Made by a program: the position numbers and the translations under genes. A DNA stretch of 64,000 bases from Branchiostoma floridae (Eukaryota > Chordata > Leptocardii > Amphioxiformes > Branchiostomatidae): NCBI RefSeq assembly GCF_000003815.2, contig NC_049986.1, positions 19,848,692 through 19,912,691 of the forward strand. The letters are read 5' to 3'. The notes under the pieces are model-generated. The model was given only the letters and a program-made list of their open reading frames with translations, was not told the DNA's origin and did not search any database. Of the stretch, positions 1 to 13,200 are shown piece by piece; within the stretch, counting starts at the first letter, position 1, and the number at the start of each line of letters is the position of its first letter.

Positions 1-142
1 CTTTATACATCCTCTGTTGTTCCTTTCTTTCCTGTTAGTAGTTGCACAAAACAAAAATCTGCATGAGCATACAAAAAGTCATGAGAAAATGGGCATATAC
101 TGACAAGAATTTTCATTTAATTTTGGTCCGTCACAACCGCTG

Positions 143-198
143 TGACGTAAAACTTTACTGCTGGCCGTAGCATTAAAAATGGCGGGGAAAATGGCGGC
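143..198 (+). promoter_or_regulatory. CRE and YY1-like motif cluster
   Basis: The sequence holds TGACGTAA at 143-150 (CREB/ATF-type half-palindrome) and AAAATGGCGGC at 188-198, which matches the YY1 motif common at animal housekeeping promoters and start codons. A second ATGGCGG lies just before it. The ATG in the YY1 motif opens only a short frame of about 16 codons, so no protein is supported. This could be the promoter of a non-coding or off-window transcript inside the ABCA intron. Confidence 0.35.
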
Positions 199-784
199 GT
201 ACGTTCAATTTGACCCATTCAGCCGTAGATCCGGGCGATAATGCAACGGTTCCTCACACTTTTACACGAGTTGTAGGTCACCAAAAGAAATTCAAGATTG
301 CTGTTGAATCATGCTCGTCTTGTGCCGTGAGCACATGTGATTATTATCTACAAATCTGGCGATGAACGTGACAGTGTGTTTGTCCCACGACGAGCTCACC
401 TGCCCCGAAAATGACCTGAAAACTCAGTTGGCCTTATTGTCTTCGAATGCATTGTTATCGATGCTTTGTAAATGATGTATTGGACACCTAGATGTCTGAA
501 GTGTGCATACCTCAGAAATAACTATTGTTGCATGTGTAGATCTCTTTAAGTTCCACTATTTTTAATCGACCGGTATAAGGCTTATGACCGGTATTATGCC
601 AATGCATGTTACATGTAGGCCACACATATTTAATTTGTTTGTTCTTGGAGATTCTTAAATAAAAATTTAGCAAGCGGACATCATTCAATGTAAATTGAAC
701 CTTCAAATAGTTATTGTATCATGTTGTTTCTGCATATGTCTGTTATCAATGATGTGTATCTAGCCTGTTGCAGCATGAATGTAC

Positions 785-831
785 AATAAAGGTCTTTCAT
801 TTATTCTTTGAATTTCCTAAAATACAATAAA
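785..831 (+). terminator. duplicated polyadenylation signal
   Basis: AATAAA occurs at 785-790 and again at 826-831. Each sits in a near-identical context (ACAATAAA followed by a G/A-GTCTTTCATTTAT stretch), so the signal with its flank has been duplicated in tandem about 41 bp apart. A plus-strand transcript starting at the island near 143-198 could end here, but no coding sequence lies between them. Confidence 0.4.
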
Positions 832-1624
832 AGTCTTTCATTTATCTATTCATAAAATAACAGGATGGAAAACTTGAACATGACTGCAACAACATTTTCC
901 ACAAAATGCAGTCTGAAACCACCGTCCATCCACTTGATATCCATAATTACCCCGTTTAAAAATGCATGAATTTAAGGTGGAGGGTAGGACAAAATGAGAG
1001 TTAGCAAACGTCTCCAGATTCATACTAGCTACAATCACATGTACAGTGCTCAAAATTCTGGTGGCAACCTGAGTCAAAAGACAGATTGTGCCATCAACAT
1101 TCCAGGTTGCCCCACTTCCAAGTTATTACTTACATTCTTCACATCAGCTACTTATCCATAATCTTTTTTCCCGGTTACATGTCCCATGTTTTATCTTATC
1201 AAGAAGTAAAAGCTTATGCACGTAGGTGTGTGTGTGTGTGGGGGGGGGGGGGTGTTCCAACTGTTAAATTTCAGGTTGCGTACTGCGCTACTTGGGTTTA
1301 AAATGAAGTTGCCACAAGTGAAATGTGGTTGCAAGTGTGCAAGTGTGTACTTCGAGCACTGAATCATGATTGATAATCAAAACCCTTCCTACATTTGAAC
1401 CTGTTGCTTAACACTGCGCTGATTGGCACCCTTAGGCAGCTAATGGGTCCGTTATTTACACGTTCTTCAGCTGCCGAGAGAGCACCAGCTTTATTTCCTG
1501 TAATTTGCGGCAACACCGGGTGCCAATTTCCTGGGAAAGTGTTCCTGCCTGCAACAGAATTGCCAGCGCAACAGGCGAGGATGAACCTAATGTATGAGTT
1601 GTTTTAAAATGCTGAAAAAGTTGG

Positions 1625-1790
1625 TTGTGTGGCGACAATTACTGCAAGGCATTTGGGCCAGAAACCAAAATCAAATCATGTACATGTCATGCTACAAATC
1701 TTTTGCCCTTGGGGAAGGCACTTACAAAATGTACCTTCATGACTTTCCTCACTCCACCCAGGTGTAAAAATGCATACCTGACTTCAGTTG
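1625..1790 (+). repeat. tRNA-derived SINE fragment
   Basis: The head GTGTGGCGACAATTACTGC resembles a tRNA A-box region. It is followed by the block CTTGGGGAAGGCACTTAC, then CACTCCACCCAGGTGTAAAA. The same head and block occur in the fuller copy at 19405-19735. The copy stops where a hAT-like element begins at 1791. Confidence 0.6.
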
Positions 1791-2108
1791 CAGGGCTCAA
1801 AATACTTTTTTCAGCATACCTGCACTGGGGCAGGTACCATTGAAAATTACCTGCACCAGACAAACTTTACCTGCACCAGTATGGATCATACTAAAACTTC
1901 AAAAACTATTACTATTTTTTCTTTAACTTATACTGTATATGTGGTAACAGTCAATGCAGCTGATAACAATCCATATACACCTAAATTTATGTATAGAACC
2001 CAGTATATGAACCAGTGCAGGTTAGGTGCAGGTAGACATCAGAAATACCTGCACGGCTCCAATTTTACCTGCACTAACCTGCATATGAAGGTGGTATTTC
2101 AAGCCCTG
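1791..2108 (+). mobile_element. hAT-like non-autonomous element, CCTGCAC type
   Basis: It begins CAGGGCTCAAAATAC and ends GGTATTTCAAGCCCTG, imperfect terminal inverted repeats of the family seen cleanly at 3275, 8624 and 17625. The interior is made of repeated CCTGCAC words in both orientations instead of the GGTGCACC words of the other copies. No target-site duplication is evident, partly because the left flank is a SINE. Confidence 0.6.
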
Positions 2109-2222
2109 TAAGAGTATCTTTTTCAGAGCGTCTAGACTATAACACTTACTGTACAATCATATGTATGCTACAGGGTGTCTTCAAATCGAACGATACAAGT
2201 TTAGAGAGTGAACTGTACTGAC

Positions 2223-5200
2223 TTTCTCCATGCGGCCGCGCCGGCTTCTTCTGTCGGATGGCCATGAGGATGAAGAACAGCACCAGGGGGATGAACAGCT
2301 CAAACGCAGCAACCCACTGGGAAAAAAGGAAACAATACGTAAGTTATGCACATTATGCACATGAAACAACTAAACTTTATCTAACTTAATTCTAAGGCCA
2401 ACCAATTTATTTTGTTGGAGCGGCAAGATATAATAATAATTTGTTGGCTCTCAGATTTGAAAGAAAGATTTGAAAAAACCCTTAACTGGAAAATCATAAT
2501 GATGAATGAAGCCTGACGACCAGGTTTGTGCCTTGGTGCGGTCAGTTTTATGGGGTGAATACTAGTCAAGTTTTCCTCCCTACTCTCTTTATGATGTCCC
2601 AAAAACCAAAAAATTAAATTGGTATGACCTAACCAACATTTTAAATAGTTGGGACTTACCAACATTTTTGGCTGACTAGGGTTTTGAGTTTTGTGGCAGA
2701 TAGTAATTCAAGTTTTGGCCTGATCTATTTTGGATCTAAAAACCTACACCAGTCAAGAATAGAGACAATACAGCCAGGATTAAAACCTACATGTAGTCTA
2801 TATATGGTCCAGAGGAAGAAACTACTGTACTACACACTGTTGCTTAACCTAGTTGGGACTGACTAATTATTAGGACCAGAGCTGTCTCAAGGACCTGTCC
2901 CTCCATCCATATTATAATGTTGGGACAGACAAAATTTTGTCCATTTCATGCCAAATATCTTGAAATAGATGAAAATGTGTTTTCATGAGCTTAAAATGAC
3001 AACTAAAAGGAACATCATGAGGTCCTTAACAATGTGTGGGACAGACAGAAATCTAAAGCTGGAGACAGACACTTAGTAACATTATTAAATAACAGCTCAT
3101 AATCACATGACTGAATATTTTACAATGAACAAAAAAAATTTCATCAACCTGGAAACTTCCAATATCAACCATCTACGCTTTAACTAGGCAGACAATACAC
3201 ACAACATAGTGACTTCAAACTCACAAATTTACCACACAATACATGCGGTATATGATATAGATGTATTGTGTAGTCAGGGCTCGAAATTCATTTTTGGGAT
3301 TAGGTGCACTGGTGCACCCAGCTTAGAAAATTGGGTGCACTAAAAAAATTTTGGGTGCACCACTTAACTTTAAGTAATAACTTAATAATAAAACTTAGTT
3401 ACAAGCTATCGAATTCTTAAACAAGTACCATGACAGACATTTCCATTATCTTTCTAACTTAGATGTCAAGAATATGTTGTATACTAATATACTTTGATAT
3501 CTTAACATACATAAACCTAAGAAAATATATGGGTGCACCCTGTGAAAATAATTGGGTGCACAGCTCCAATTTTGGGTGCACCTGGGTGCACATGCACCCA
3601 GTATTTCGAGCCCTGGTAGTTCATTATAACATGGCCTGAATGGATGTCATAGTGAATCTATTCAAACTGTTGGCAGCCTTGTAGCTTCTCAGTGATGCAC
3701 TCAAGCAGTGCGACTATGCAACAATTCAAAACAAAGAAAAGAATGGTACCAAAAACCTTTCTACTTTGCACCTGGTATATAAATATTTGTTTGACTTTGT
3801 TTGCACCTATTTCCGTCATGATAGCGGACCTGGCTGATTTAATCAAATCACAGAGACCTACATTTTTGTGTATGTTTTAAAAATGGCTAATCCTAAAAAT
3901 AAAAACATATTTATGAAACATGATATAGTTTTCACATGCATGTACATGTAATTTCAACCTAAAACCCCTGGAAGGGGACATTTGCCTCCAGGACCCAAAT
4001 ATTTTCGAAGACAAGATCTTTTCACCAAATGATTGATAGTCTCTTCCCATAATCTTTCAGCAATCAGCTGTTTCTAAGGCCATAAAAAGGTTACATTTTG
4101 GTTCTGATCATTCTTAATCTTAAAATTTTAGCAAAGAACATAATCAAAACAGAAAGCTGCAATGAAAACTTGCAATTCTGATTCTGACTCCCCAGACGAT
4201 ATGTGCCAAAGCATTGATATTCCTATTGGACTATATATTGTTTTCATTTTAATATTCCAATTATCATTTTACCTAAATTTGAGAAATCTCATTGGTATGG
4301 CCTAAAGAACGCCCTCTGGGAAGTCGTGGGGCGGATTCTTGCTCAAAAAGTGGGTCACAAAATCTCCAGCATAGCAACGCCATGAATAAAAGATGAGGAC
4401 GTATTAAGTAGCAATCTGAATCTTCAAAAGCCACAGATATATTATATATCGTTATTAAATATTTCTGAGGGAAACTATCACAGAATTTTGTATAATGTGT
4501 AATGAATCAACTACTGATCACTCTGAGAGCGGAAATGTTCACTGGGATTGGTGGTGAGGAAATGGAGAAAAAATTAAGCATTTTCTTTTGATGTCTTAAT
4601 GCTCAAGCATGTCTTTAGCCATTGCATCACAAGGAACCACAGACAATATGTGATGAGTGAGTAAGTATGACTATGAGAACCATCTAGGACCTGATTTTGG
4701 ACCAATTAAAAAATTAACAAATTATGTCACCAAGAAAAGAGCGAATTATAGGAGAGTTGATAGTCATTTTTACCAAGCTTCTATGCTCAATCTTGGTCTA
4801 AAACACAGGCAGTTAGCATTGTTAATGTTTACATTTATGATGGATGTTGGATACTCCACCAAACAGAATCCTTTGTAGCCAAATGGACCATTGTTTGGAG
4901 TATTGCCCAGTCATACATGTAAGTTTTCAAAGATGATTGTACCTGAACCGTACCTCACGGCACCTGCACCTGAATTTTCTGTACTGGTACCCACCCCGAG
5001 AACCAACCAATTTAACTTGGGTAGCCTGGACACCTCACCTCACCGGTCCCATAGCCTTATGATCTTATCGGCCGTAAGGGCAACAATGACATCAACATAA
5101 GTCTTCCATCTTCGCCTGGACACCCCAGGCATGAATTAAGACCACAGGCCAGACAATTTACACTGGTATAGTTAGCTGCTATCGTGATGCAGGCTGTGAT

Positions 5201-6594
5201 CCCAGCCCTCAGGCTGTGAATTACATTCATAACCCCAGACTACATGTTATCATTACCAACTGATTACGCTGTAATGAGGTCACAACTCTTGTTGCGGTTC
5301 CTTTGGATTACATGTTGCAAGTTATTACTAGTAGTGCAATGGCGAGTTTTCAAACTTAACAAAAAATTGATACTGGGAAGTTTTCTTGTTTCGAAGACTC
5401 GGCAAGTATTTGCCATTACATGTGCATAATTAGTAAAATATTTATGTCCATTAAGGTTTGCCAGAGGTAAATTGTGAACTGTAATATTGCAACATGATAT
5501 GTACATGTTAGTAGATATGTACATAGTAGATACCAATTGATGAACTTCAAGTATAATATCATACTGTTTTCTTTTTCTTTTTTTAAATGTTACATTGAAT
5601 ACCATATGCCATATTGGATCATCCTTTCAGAAATTTACAGAAATTTTTTTTGTATATTTATGCATTTACACACAATAGCTGTAACGTTGATTTTATATTA
5701 ATAATACTGCAACTCATATTGCATCAACTCTAGCCTTGCATTTATCCGAGCCTGACAAGTTTGAGGTTTCAACACAGTCACCCATTTTACCTGAAACTTC
5801 ATCTTTAAGTTTTACTGACTGATTGAGAATGTCAATGTACTGGTGAGGTTAGGTGAGGTGACATGACGTTAAGTGAGAATGTTTTCAATAATCTTAAGGT
5901 GAAATATTCCTCCTCTTTGATTGCAACAGGTATCTACAAAACCAATGATCAAAACAAAACATCATGAGCCTGAAGATTTTAAGGTTTCCATAAATATTTT
6001 AAAATCTTGCTATAATTTGAATAATTCATTGACTGCAATTTGGTATGCAGTCACTTTGAAAGTAAACCACAGTCCTAAGCTATCTACAGATCACTACATT
6101 TGCGTTTATGAAATTGTGGCGAAAAACAAAACATTACCTCATTCCTACATTGGGTGTGTCATATCATAACAACAGTGGCCGCGGGTGACGCAATATCAAA
6201 TGTATCAACACGTTATACAGTAACGTTCTGACAAAATGTAGCAAACTCCACTCTACTGTAATATTGCTACTGTGTGTGTACATACAACTGAAACATGATG
6301 TGACGTTGTTAGTGACATTTTAAAATGAGGTCCCCATAATTTTCGTCTGCTACGCACATCACGTAATATGTTTGTAAACAAAAGGATACCAGCTGTTCAA
6401 CAACCCGGTAACCTGACCCAGCTTTCGGACACCAAAACAAAATGGTGCCACTCAAAACGCCATTTACATACCTTCACTGTAGTTTGAGACGTCTTAAGAA
6501 AGGACAAGAAGAAGGCAAGACGACTTACGGGGCTGCGTTTCTTGAGGGTGAAGTTCTTCCAGAGCAGTAGCCGGAGCTGGTGTAAGAACCCCAT
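2223..6594 (-). CDS. ABCA-family ABC transporter, 5' end (partial)
   Basis: The two first coding exons of a full-size ABCA lipid transporter are visible. Exon 1 (6529-6594) starts [20 protein letters not shown] and ends at a GTAAGT donor. Exon 2 (2223-2316) follows a CCCAG acceptor and encodes [15 protein letters not shown] and then a basic RQKKP stretch, which is the first transmembrane helix and its exit. The start is almost the same as vertebrate ABCA2 (MGFLHQL...LLLWKN...KRRSP) and less like ABCA1 or ABCA7, so ABCA2-like is the best guess. Exon lengths of 66 and 94 nt agree with my memory of ABCA1-group gene structure. ABCA proteins move lipids or sterols across membranes using two ATP-binding cassettes; none of that machinery is inside this window. 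The exon 2 donor (AAA|GTCAGT) is likely but not certain. Confidence 0.85.
2396..2629. mobile_element. Harbinger-type MITE
   Basis: It starts GGCCAACCAATTTATTTTGT and ends AATTAAATTGGTATGACC, flanked by TAA on both sides. The TWA target duplication and GGCC termini fit PIF/Harbinger non-autonomous elements. It lies in ABCA intron 1. Confidence 0.6.
3275..3615. mobile_element. hAT-like non-autonomous element, GTGCACC type
   Basis: Terminal inverted repeats are CAGGGCTCGAAATTC and AGTATTTCGAGCCCTG. Both ends carry clusters of GGTGCACC / GGGTGCAC words around an A+T-rich centre. GTAGT flanks both sides. It has no coding capacity. It matches the copies at 8624 and 17625. Confidence 0.7.
4078..4302. 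mobile_element. Harbinger-type MITE, diverged
   Basis: GGCCATAAAAAGG at the left and CATTGGTATGGCC at the right are flanked by TAA on both sides. The interior has the phrase TTTTAGCAAAGAACAT shared with other family copies. Located in ABCA intron 1. Confidence 0.5.
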
Positions 6595-7184
6595 CTTGTA
6601 TTGTTGGCAGCTCAACTCGCGCCCTGGCGGTCGTTCGCAACAACACTGGAATATTCGTCACCAAATTAAGAACCTATTCACCAGCTTTCACGCCTAGTCC
6701 AGGCCCGTGAGAGCCAGTGTTGTGAGGCACAGTCAAGACGGGAAATCTTGAAAATCTGATGCCGAGAAAAAGAAAATTATAAATCTAAAGGCTAAGCCTT
6801 GATATCGAAGAGAGACGACACAGCACGGTCTCTAGGCCAGGAGCCTTTCGGTGTCCCGGCGTTCGCTCATTCGTACCCCTTGCCTTCTTAATGGATCCTA
6901 GAGCTCCAAAATTGCTCTTAAGTCCTCGCTAGCGAGCAGTACCCATCAATGACTTGCAGGCAACCGGTCCCCACTGCAGTTGACCTACTCGAGTCCCGGT
7001 CGGGCTCCAAACTAAAACCTTGGCTGCCAACCTGCAACCAGCTGGGCCTCCTCTGGCACCCCGCACGCACTCAAACACCCCCAGGCTGGAGCTGTAATGG
7101 TACAGTCTGAGGTCACAGGGCACACATCATCACGCTCTGATTGGTCAATCTGCCGTCACCTTTGACCCGTACGTCAGGGGAAGC
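6595..7184. promoter_or_regulatory. bidirectional ABCA / GTF2H4 promoter region
   Basis: About 590 bp separate the ABCA start codon (minus) from the GTF2H4 start codon (plus). The region is G+C-richer than its surroundings and has no obvious TATA box. The sequence over the GTF2H4 start, AGCATGGCGGCC, matches a YY1 motif overlapping the ATG, a common arrangement in housekeeping genes. Shared regulation of the two genes is inference. Confidence 0.6.
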
Positions 7185-10100
7185 ATGGCGGCCGCGGGGA
7201 CGAAAAAATTGGATTGTAAAGATTTGCACGGTTATTTGAAGACTTTGGGGTCGTCTCTGTTAGATGAATTGTACGGGAGACCTGCAACATGTCTGGCGGT
7301 CTTCAGGTAAGTCGAAACATTGGGGGTTAGTGCTTTTGTTTTCTGCCTAGATGGATATATGTGAGGCATACAAATGAATATTGTTATGCATGCCAAAATT
7401 TGTGACTGTGTGTCCGTGTATGTTTTATGTGTGTCTGTGTATGTGCGAAATTGTGGAATCAATTAGTATTTTACAATGGTCAATACTGGCCAAAGGAGGC
7501 CTTATATGTATGTGTGTATGACTGTCTATGGGTGTCACTGTTTATGTGTGTTTGTGTGTCTGTGTGTGTGCATGTCTGTTTAGATTTGTCTGTTTATGTA
7601 TGTGTGTGTGTGACTGCATGTGTGTGTCTGTGTTTGGGTGTAACAGGGATATACCGATACTACTACTAGTACTGGCCATTCACCTCTGATGTACCCTTTC
7701 GTCATTAAGTATGGCCGCGTGGCGTGTTGTTACACCCGATCCCTCAATCTCGGAAGTTAAGCAACGCGCGGTCCGGACCCCCAACCAAGGACGACCGGAT
7801 TGCTGTAGCCTCACGAAGCTTACCACGAAATCATCTCCCGGGAGGGACGTAAAACGGGGGTCCCGTGCTCGAGGAGGTGCCTCGACCTTATTGAACAGCC
7901 TCATTACTCATAATTTGGGTACCTACTGGCAAAATACATCTAGTGATTATTGAAATACTACTTACTACTTACTTGATACACCTGGTGGTTATTCCTGAAT
8001 ATGTTGCATCAGTTCCACATTGACATGTTTTCTCTCGTGTGTGACTTCCCAGGGAGCTGACGGACCTTGCGAAGCACTACGTGATGCGGCTGCTGTTCCT
8101 GGAGCAGGCAGTCCCACAGGCCGTGGTGGGGTCATGGGTCACCAGCGGAAACCACAGGTATTCTGACATCTCAGTAGAAAAACAGTCTCCTTGTATCTGA
8201 ATGCTTAAACCAGAAGTTTGTAAAAGCTTCATCAAGTCCATGCTTTCATCTTCCATCTTTTTGTTAAGCTTGACTGCGAGACAACTAGAAAAGTGGAATT
8301 AATGACAATAGAATGTCTAGGTAACACTTTGATGTACATTACAGTGAGCACCTGAGAGCTGTGTCCCAGCTATCAGAGCTGCGAGTGTGGCATGAACACC
8401 AGATCTCTGGCGGCTTGGCGGGTTGGATCCTCAGTCCCACCTTCAGGGCAAACCTCAGGACTGCACTGCTGGGAGGGTGAGTGGGTACACGCCTTCATAG
8501 TAACCACTGACTCAATCTTTCATTAGCACGCATAAAGATTGAGCCAGCAGCTACTATGAAGGTTCGTAGTACAAACCCGTACAAATTGTACCCAGGCTAG
8601 ATGAGTGTTTGTATAACCTCTGTCAGGGCTCGAAATTCATTTTTGGGTGCACCACTTAAATTTAAGTAGAATGTCAAAAAAACCTAATAACAAAACTCAG
8701 TTACAAGCTATCAAATTCTTACGCAAGTAACATGACAGACATTTTTATTATCTTTCTAACACTTAGATGTCAAGAATATGATGTATACTAGTACACTTGA
8801 TATCTTTCCATACATAAACCTAAGAAAATATTTAGATGCACCCTGTGCACCCACTGAAAAAAATTGGGTGCACAGTTCCAATTTTGGATGCACCAGTATT
8901 TCGAGCCCGTCCTCTGTCCATAAGGTTATGTTTAAGGTAACATTTGTCTGTCTGTCAGTGGATAGCATAACATGAGAAGAAGCTGCCAATGGATTGTAAT
9001 AATATTTGGTATGTGAGTGCTGGTATGTGAGTGTTTGTATGTGAGTAATGTTGAAAATTTATAATGGTCTACCAGCAAGACTAAGAATAAGAATCATGTT
9101 TTTTTATGACCCTGTCCCTTGCAGAGGCAAGCCCTGGTTCAGTGTCGTGCAGCTGCCTCCTGACAAACATGCCAAAGATGTGGCTGCACTGGATACATAC
9201 TCACTGGAGAGATGGGAGGTAGGACGATTATACTAGTACTTGTATCATACCACTAGAACTACATGCTCTATACTGTTCCTTATTGTTATGCATTGTAATG
9301 CATAACAATAATTAAATTTTAAATAATTAAATTTGATTTGCACATGCAGATCTAGAATTAGCAGGTCTTCTTTCGTTTAATGCATCCGCCTTCATCATAT
9401 TGATTCTGCAGCCTTTCACGTGTTAACTGTGTGGTGGGTGTTTTTGTATGGTGCAGTAACTGTTAAACTTTAGACTTGAATTTTTTAAGAGTTTCCAACT
9501 GACTGACAGAGATAGTGTCCAGAATGTTACAACAAGTAGGATATCTACTGCTGCTCTGAATTTTTACGTTATATCAGCTTTATAATTTGTAGCATCAAAT
9601 GAAATTGGTGTGGCCTTAATCACACATTGTTTTCCTACACTCAGGTCCTGCTGAATTTCATCGTGGGGTCAGGAGAGGCTCAAGTCAGTAAAGACATCAT
9701 GGAGATCCTCATCAAGTCTGGGCTCATGAAGAGGTAGGAAACTGTTCTCTCACAAAGATGTAAATTTTATCTGAGGATGAAATATGAAGTTATTTTTTCC
9801 ATGTAAAGAGTCTAGATTTTCAAGAGCAGCAACAGGGAAATATGATGAGACATTATTCTTAAGAGATAAGTCAATCAAAATACTGACACCAAAGGACATA
9901 GCATTGAGTGGCTGAGTGGGTCACTCAGTCTGAGTTTAACAACTTGATGTACATGTTTCTGCTGAAATACATTGATTAATTGATGATTAATTCATTCATT
10001 TTCATTGATTGCTGTTGTAGTGAGATTCTTTGATTCATTGATTGATTGATTACTAGTAATTGATTGATTGGTTGACTGACTGACTGGCTGATTAATTAAT

Positions 10101-10192
10101 TAGTTTATTGATTGCTTGATTGAATGATTGATTGCTGTTCTAGTGAGGAGGGCAGTCTCCACCCGACCATCACCCCTGCAGGGTTCCAGTTC

Positions 10193-10232
<40 letters not shown>

Positions 10233-13200
10233 TGTTTGTTTGTTTGTTTGTTTGTTTGTTTGTTTGTTGTAGTGAGGAGGGCAGTCTCCACCCGACCATC
10301 ACCCCTGCATGGTTCCAGTTCTGATTGATTGATTGTTTGTTTGTTTGTTTGTTCTAGTGAGGAGGGCAGTCTCCACCCCACCATCACCCCTGCAGGGTTC
10401 CAGTTCTGATTGTCTGTTTGTTTGTTTGTTTGTTTGTTCTAGTGAGGAGGGCAGTCTCCACCCCACCATCACCCCTGCAGGGTTCCAGTTCCTCCTGATG
10501 GACACGCCCTCACAGGTGTGGTACATCATCCTGCAGTACCTGGACACCATGCAGGTGAGAACTGCTTTTATGATAATGATGATGTTTGATACAGGTCTTG
10601 TGTGACAGAAATGAATTTTAAGATAAGAGCTCTAAATAAGAAAAAAAGGAAAATCCTCAGTCCTTGGTTTAGAATCCATCGCCTTCTCAAAGATGATACA
10701 CCTTCAAACCCAACATTCACCACTATTCCCCAGCATTGTCAGCCAGTGTTCTCGCCAGGCCTTTTCAGCATAGGGGGCAATTATGCTGTGATTTGGATCC
10801 CTATGCTGTAAATTTTGGCCCCTGTGTTGTGTTTCAACCAACAAAGGGGAATTTTCTGTAGTTTTGTACCCAGTAACAGAGGTAAAATAAAGCTGGCTAT
10901 ATTTCCCTACACATGTATTTGTCCCTCAAAATGCAGGAAATAGTGTTTCAGGGGGTTAAAGATTAAAAAGTTTCAGGAGGAGGATTCTCCACACCCCATA
11001 CAATGCTCACACCTGTATATTAGTGTGTACCATATGGCTGTGCTGCACTAAGATACCCCTATGATGTGAAAAAATCCTGGTGGGAAAATTGTTACAAAAA
11101 TGTACCTACATTTTGTATACCTCCCACCAACTTAGTTCAATGCCCTGCCCAGTAGTGGTGTCTTGGCCTGCCCTTGCTGCAGTCAGCATGCTTATTCAAA
11201 CAACAGTAGTATTGAAGGAGTTCTGTTTATAACTGATTGTTGCTTTATTTTCTCTTACAGAGTCGAGGACTGAACCTGGTAGAGGCCTTACAGTTTCTTT
11301 TTCAAATAAGCTTTTCCACGCTCGGTAAGGTGAGTAAAACAGTTCTCTTTTTTTCAATTGAACATACCAATCAGTTGAGATCTATCAAATAATGAAAGAT
11401 GTAAGATGGTTTGCCTTTTGTATGAGACCTCCCTGATAGAAATTAGCCACTCACTTTGTAGAAAAGGTGCAATTTCTTGTGTTGTGTCAATAGTTGGAGT
11501 GAACTTTGATTTCTATCATTCTTCCAATTGTTTAAAGTCATTGACAAATACTCTATTCCAAGTTGATGTAGCAAAAGCGCCCCAAGCAGCTCAGGAATGT
11601 ACAACAGACAAAAGACTGTACTTCTGCATCAGTTTCTGCAACAATTACATGTACATGTATGAGAGTGGGACTTTATCTATGTCAATAATCATGATGATAA
11701 TATATCAATATAGCCATAAGTATAACCCCCCCCCCCCTGCCATAACACCAGCTTTGCAGGCACGGTAGCTGGTTATATTACACTGACAACCTGTCACAAC
11801 TAACTTTTGCACATGTAACTGCAAATGGTGTTTGAATCTAGTGAATAATTTTACCTACTGTATCTAATGACAGCAAAGTCCACTAAGTGATCAGTTCTAG
11901 GAGAAAATGAGTATTTAAACACACTTTTTTTCCTTTTTATTCTTATATTTTTGACAAACAATCTCCTTCCCAGGACTACCCGACAGAGGGTATGAGTGAC
12001 TCCATGCAGCAGTTCCTTCAGCACCTGCGTGAGTTGGGGCTAGTGAACCAGCGCAAACGGAAGTCTGGAAGGTTCTACCCAACAAGACTCGCCATCCACC
12101 TTGCCTCAGGTAAGGCCTCGGAAAAAAATGCATTCTCCTACGCAGAGGGACCACAGTTGTGTCAAACCTCCTTGTGGTCACCTCTACTGTCTTGTACACT
12201 CAGGTCAGTTACTGACCGCCCTGCTGATAAATATTAGTGAGCTTACCCTTATATGGGCAGTCAGCCGTTGGGGATCGGGCGTGGGAGGATGGAGCTACGT
12301 AAGACGTAACATGATTGGCTGATAGCTTCCCAGCGGCCTTTGCGAGATGGCTTTGGTAAACAGAAAGCCCAAGAAAGGCCTATTCTCTGATTGGCTGACA
12401 GCTGGTTTGTGGCAATGCTCACACACTGTAACTGCATGGCCTGCACGTGACAGATTTTTTTAGATTGTTTCAAAGGGGAGCAGTTCCGTAGAAGCTTGTT
12501 CCATAATGATGTAGCTCTAGGAAAGAAGCTTTGTTTTTTGTTTGTTTCTTTGTTGTTATTGGGTGGGCCAGCTACTCTGTCATGGCAGCCAGGGGCTGAA
12601 TTGTGAGGAGCTTACAATGGGCATGGCTGAATTCACAAGTGTCTGGAGCAGCTGCCATTAGGCGCCACTCAGGTGACCTGAATATGATTCTTTGCTAATA
12701 TTTGTCCTTGTCATAAAAAAAGTTGTGTTATTGGAAAATTGCTTAAGTTTTATCTTGCGCAGCCTTTGAAAGTTGCATATTGTTTTTTGCAGGTATTTCA
12801 GATGTGGAGAAAGACTTCCACAAAGAGGGGTACCTTGTTGTTGAGAGTAACTACAGAATATATGCATACACAGGTCAGTATACATATTCTAGCATATTCA
12901 ACATTGCTTTGCATTATAATTTGCACTGTAAAAAGAAAATCTGTTCCGACATTTAATGTTCATTGAATGACACATATTTTATTGGTAAATTATTTGTTGA
13001 TTTCATCCTACAAGTTGAATTGGGGCAATTCAGTTTATGCTGCAATGCTGATTTTAATGTTTTATCGCTCAATAAACCAATTACTGCATAACTATATTGT
13101 ATGATTTTCCCCAGACTCAGAGCTGCAGGTGGCCCTGATTGGGCTTTTCAGTGAAATTTTGTACAGGTGAGTAAAGCTGTTATTACTTGATGTTTGAATT

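Larger units (their letters stand above)
1..2222. other. left flank, probably ABCA intron
   Basis: No convincing protein-coding exon was found here. On the minus strand this should be the intron after the second visible ABCA exon. I looked for the next ABCA extracellular-loop exon and did not see it. Contents: a promoter-like island near 140-200, a doubled polyadenylation signal near 785-831, a Harbinger-type MITE fragment from about 617, a poly-G run near 1240, a tRNA-derived SINE (1625-1790) and a hAT-like element (1791-2108). Confidence 0.5.

Noticed and set aside
7709-7830. Functional 5S rRNA gene
   Set aside because: Only part of the 5S sequence is recognisable, the internal promoter is altered and a SINE body follows.
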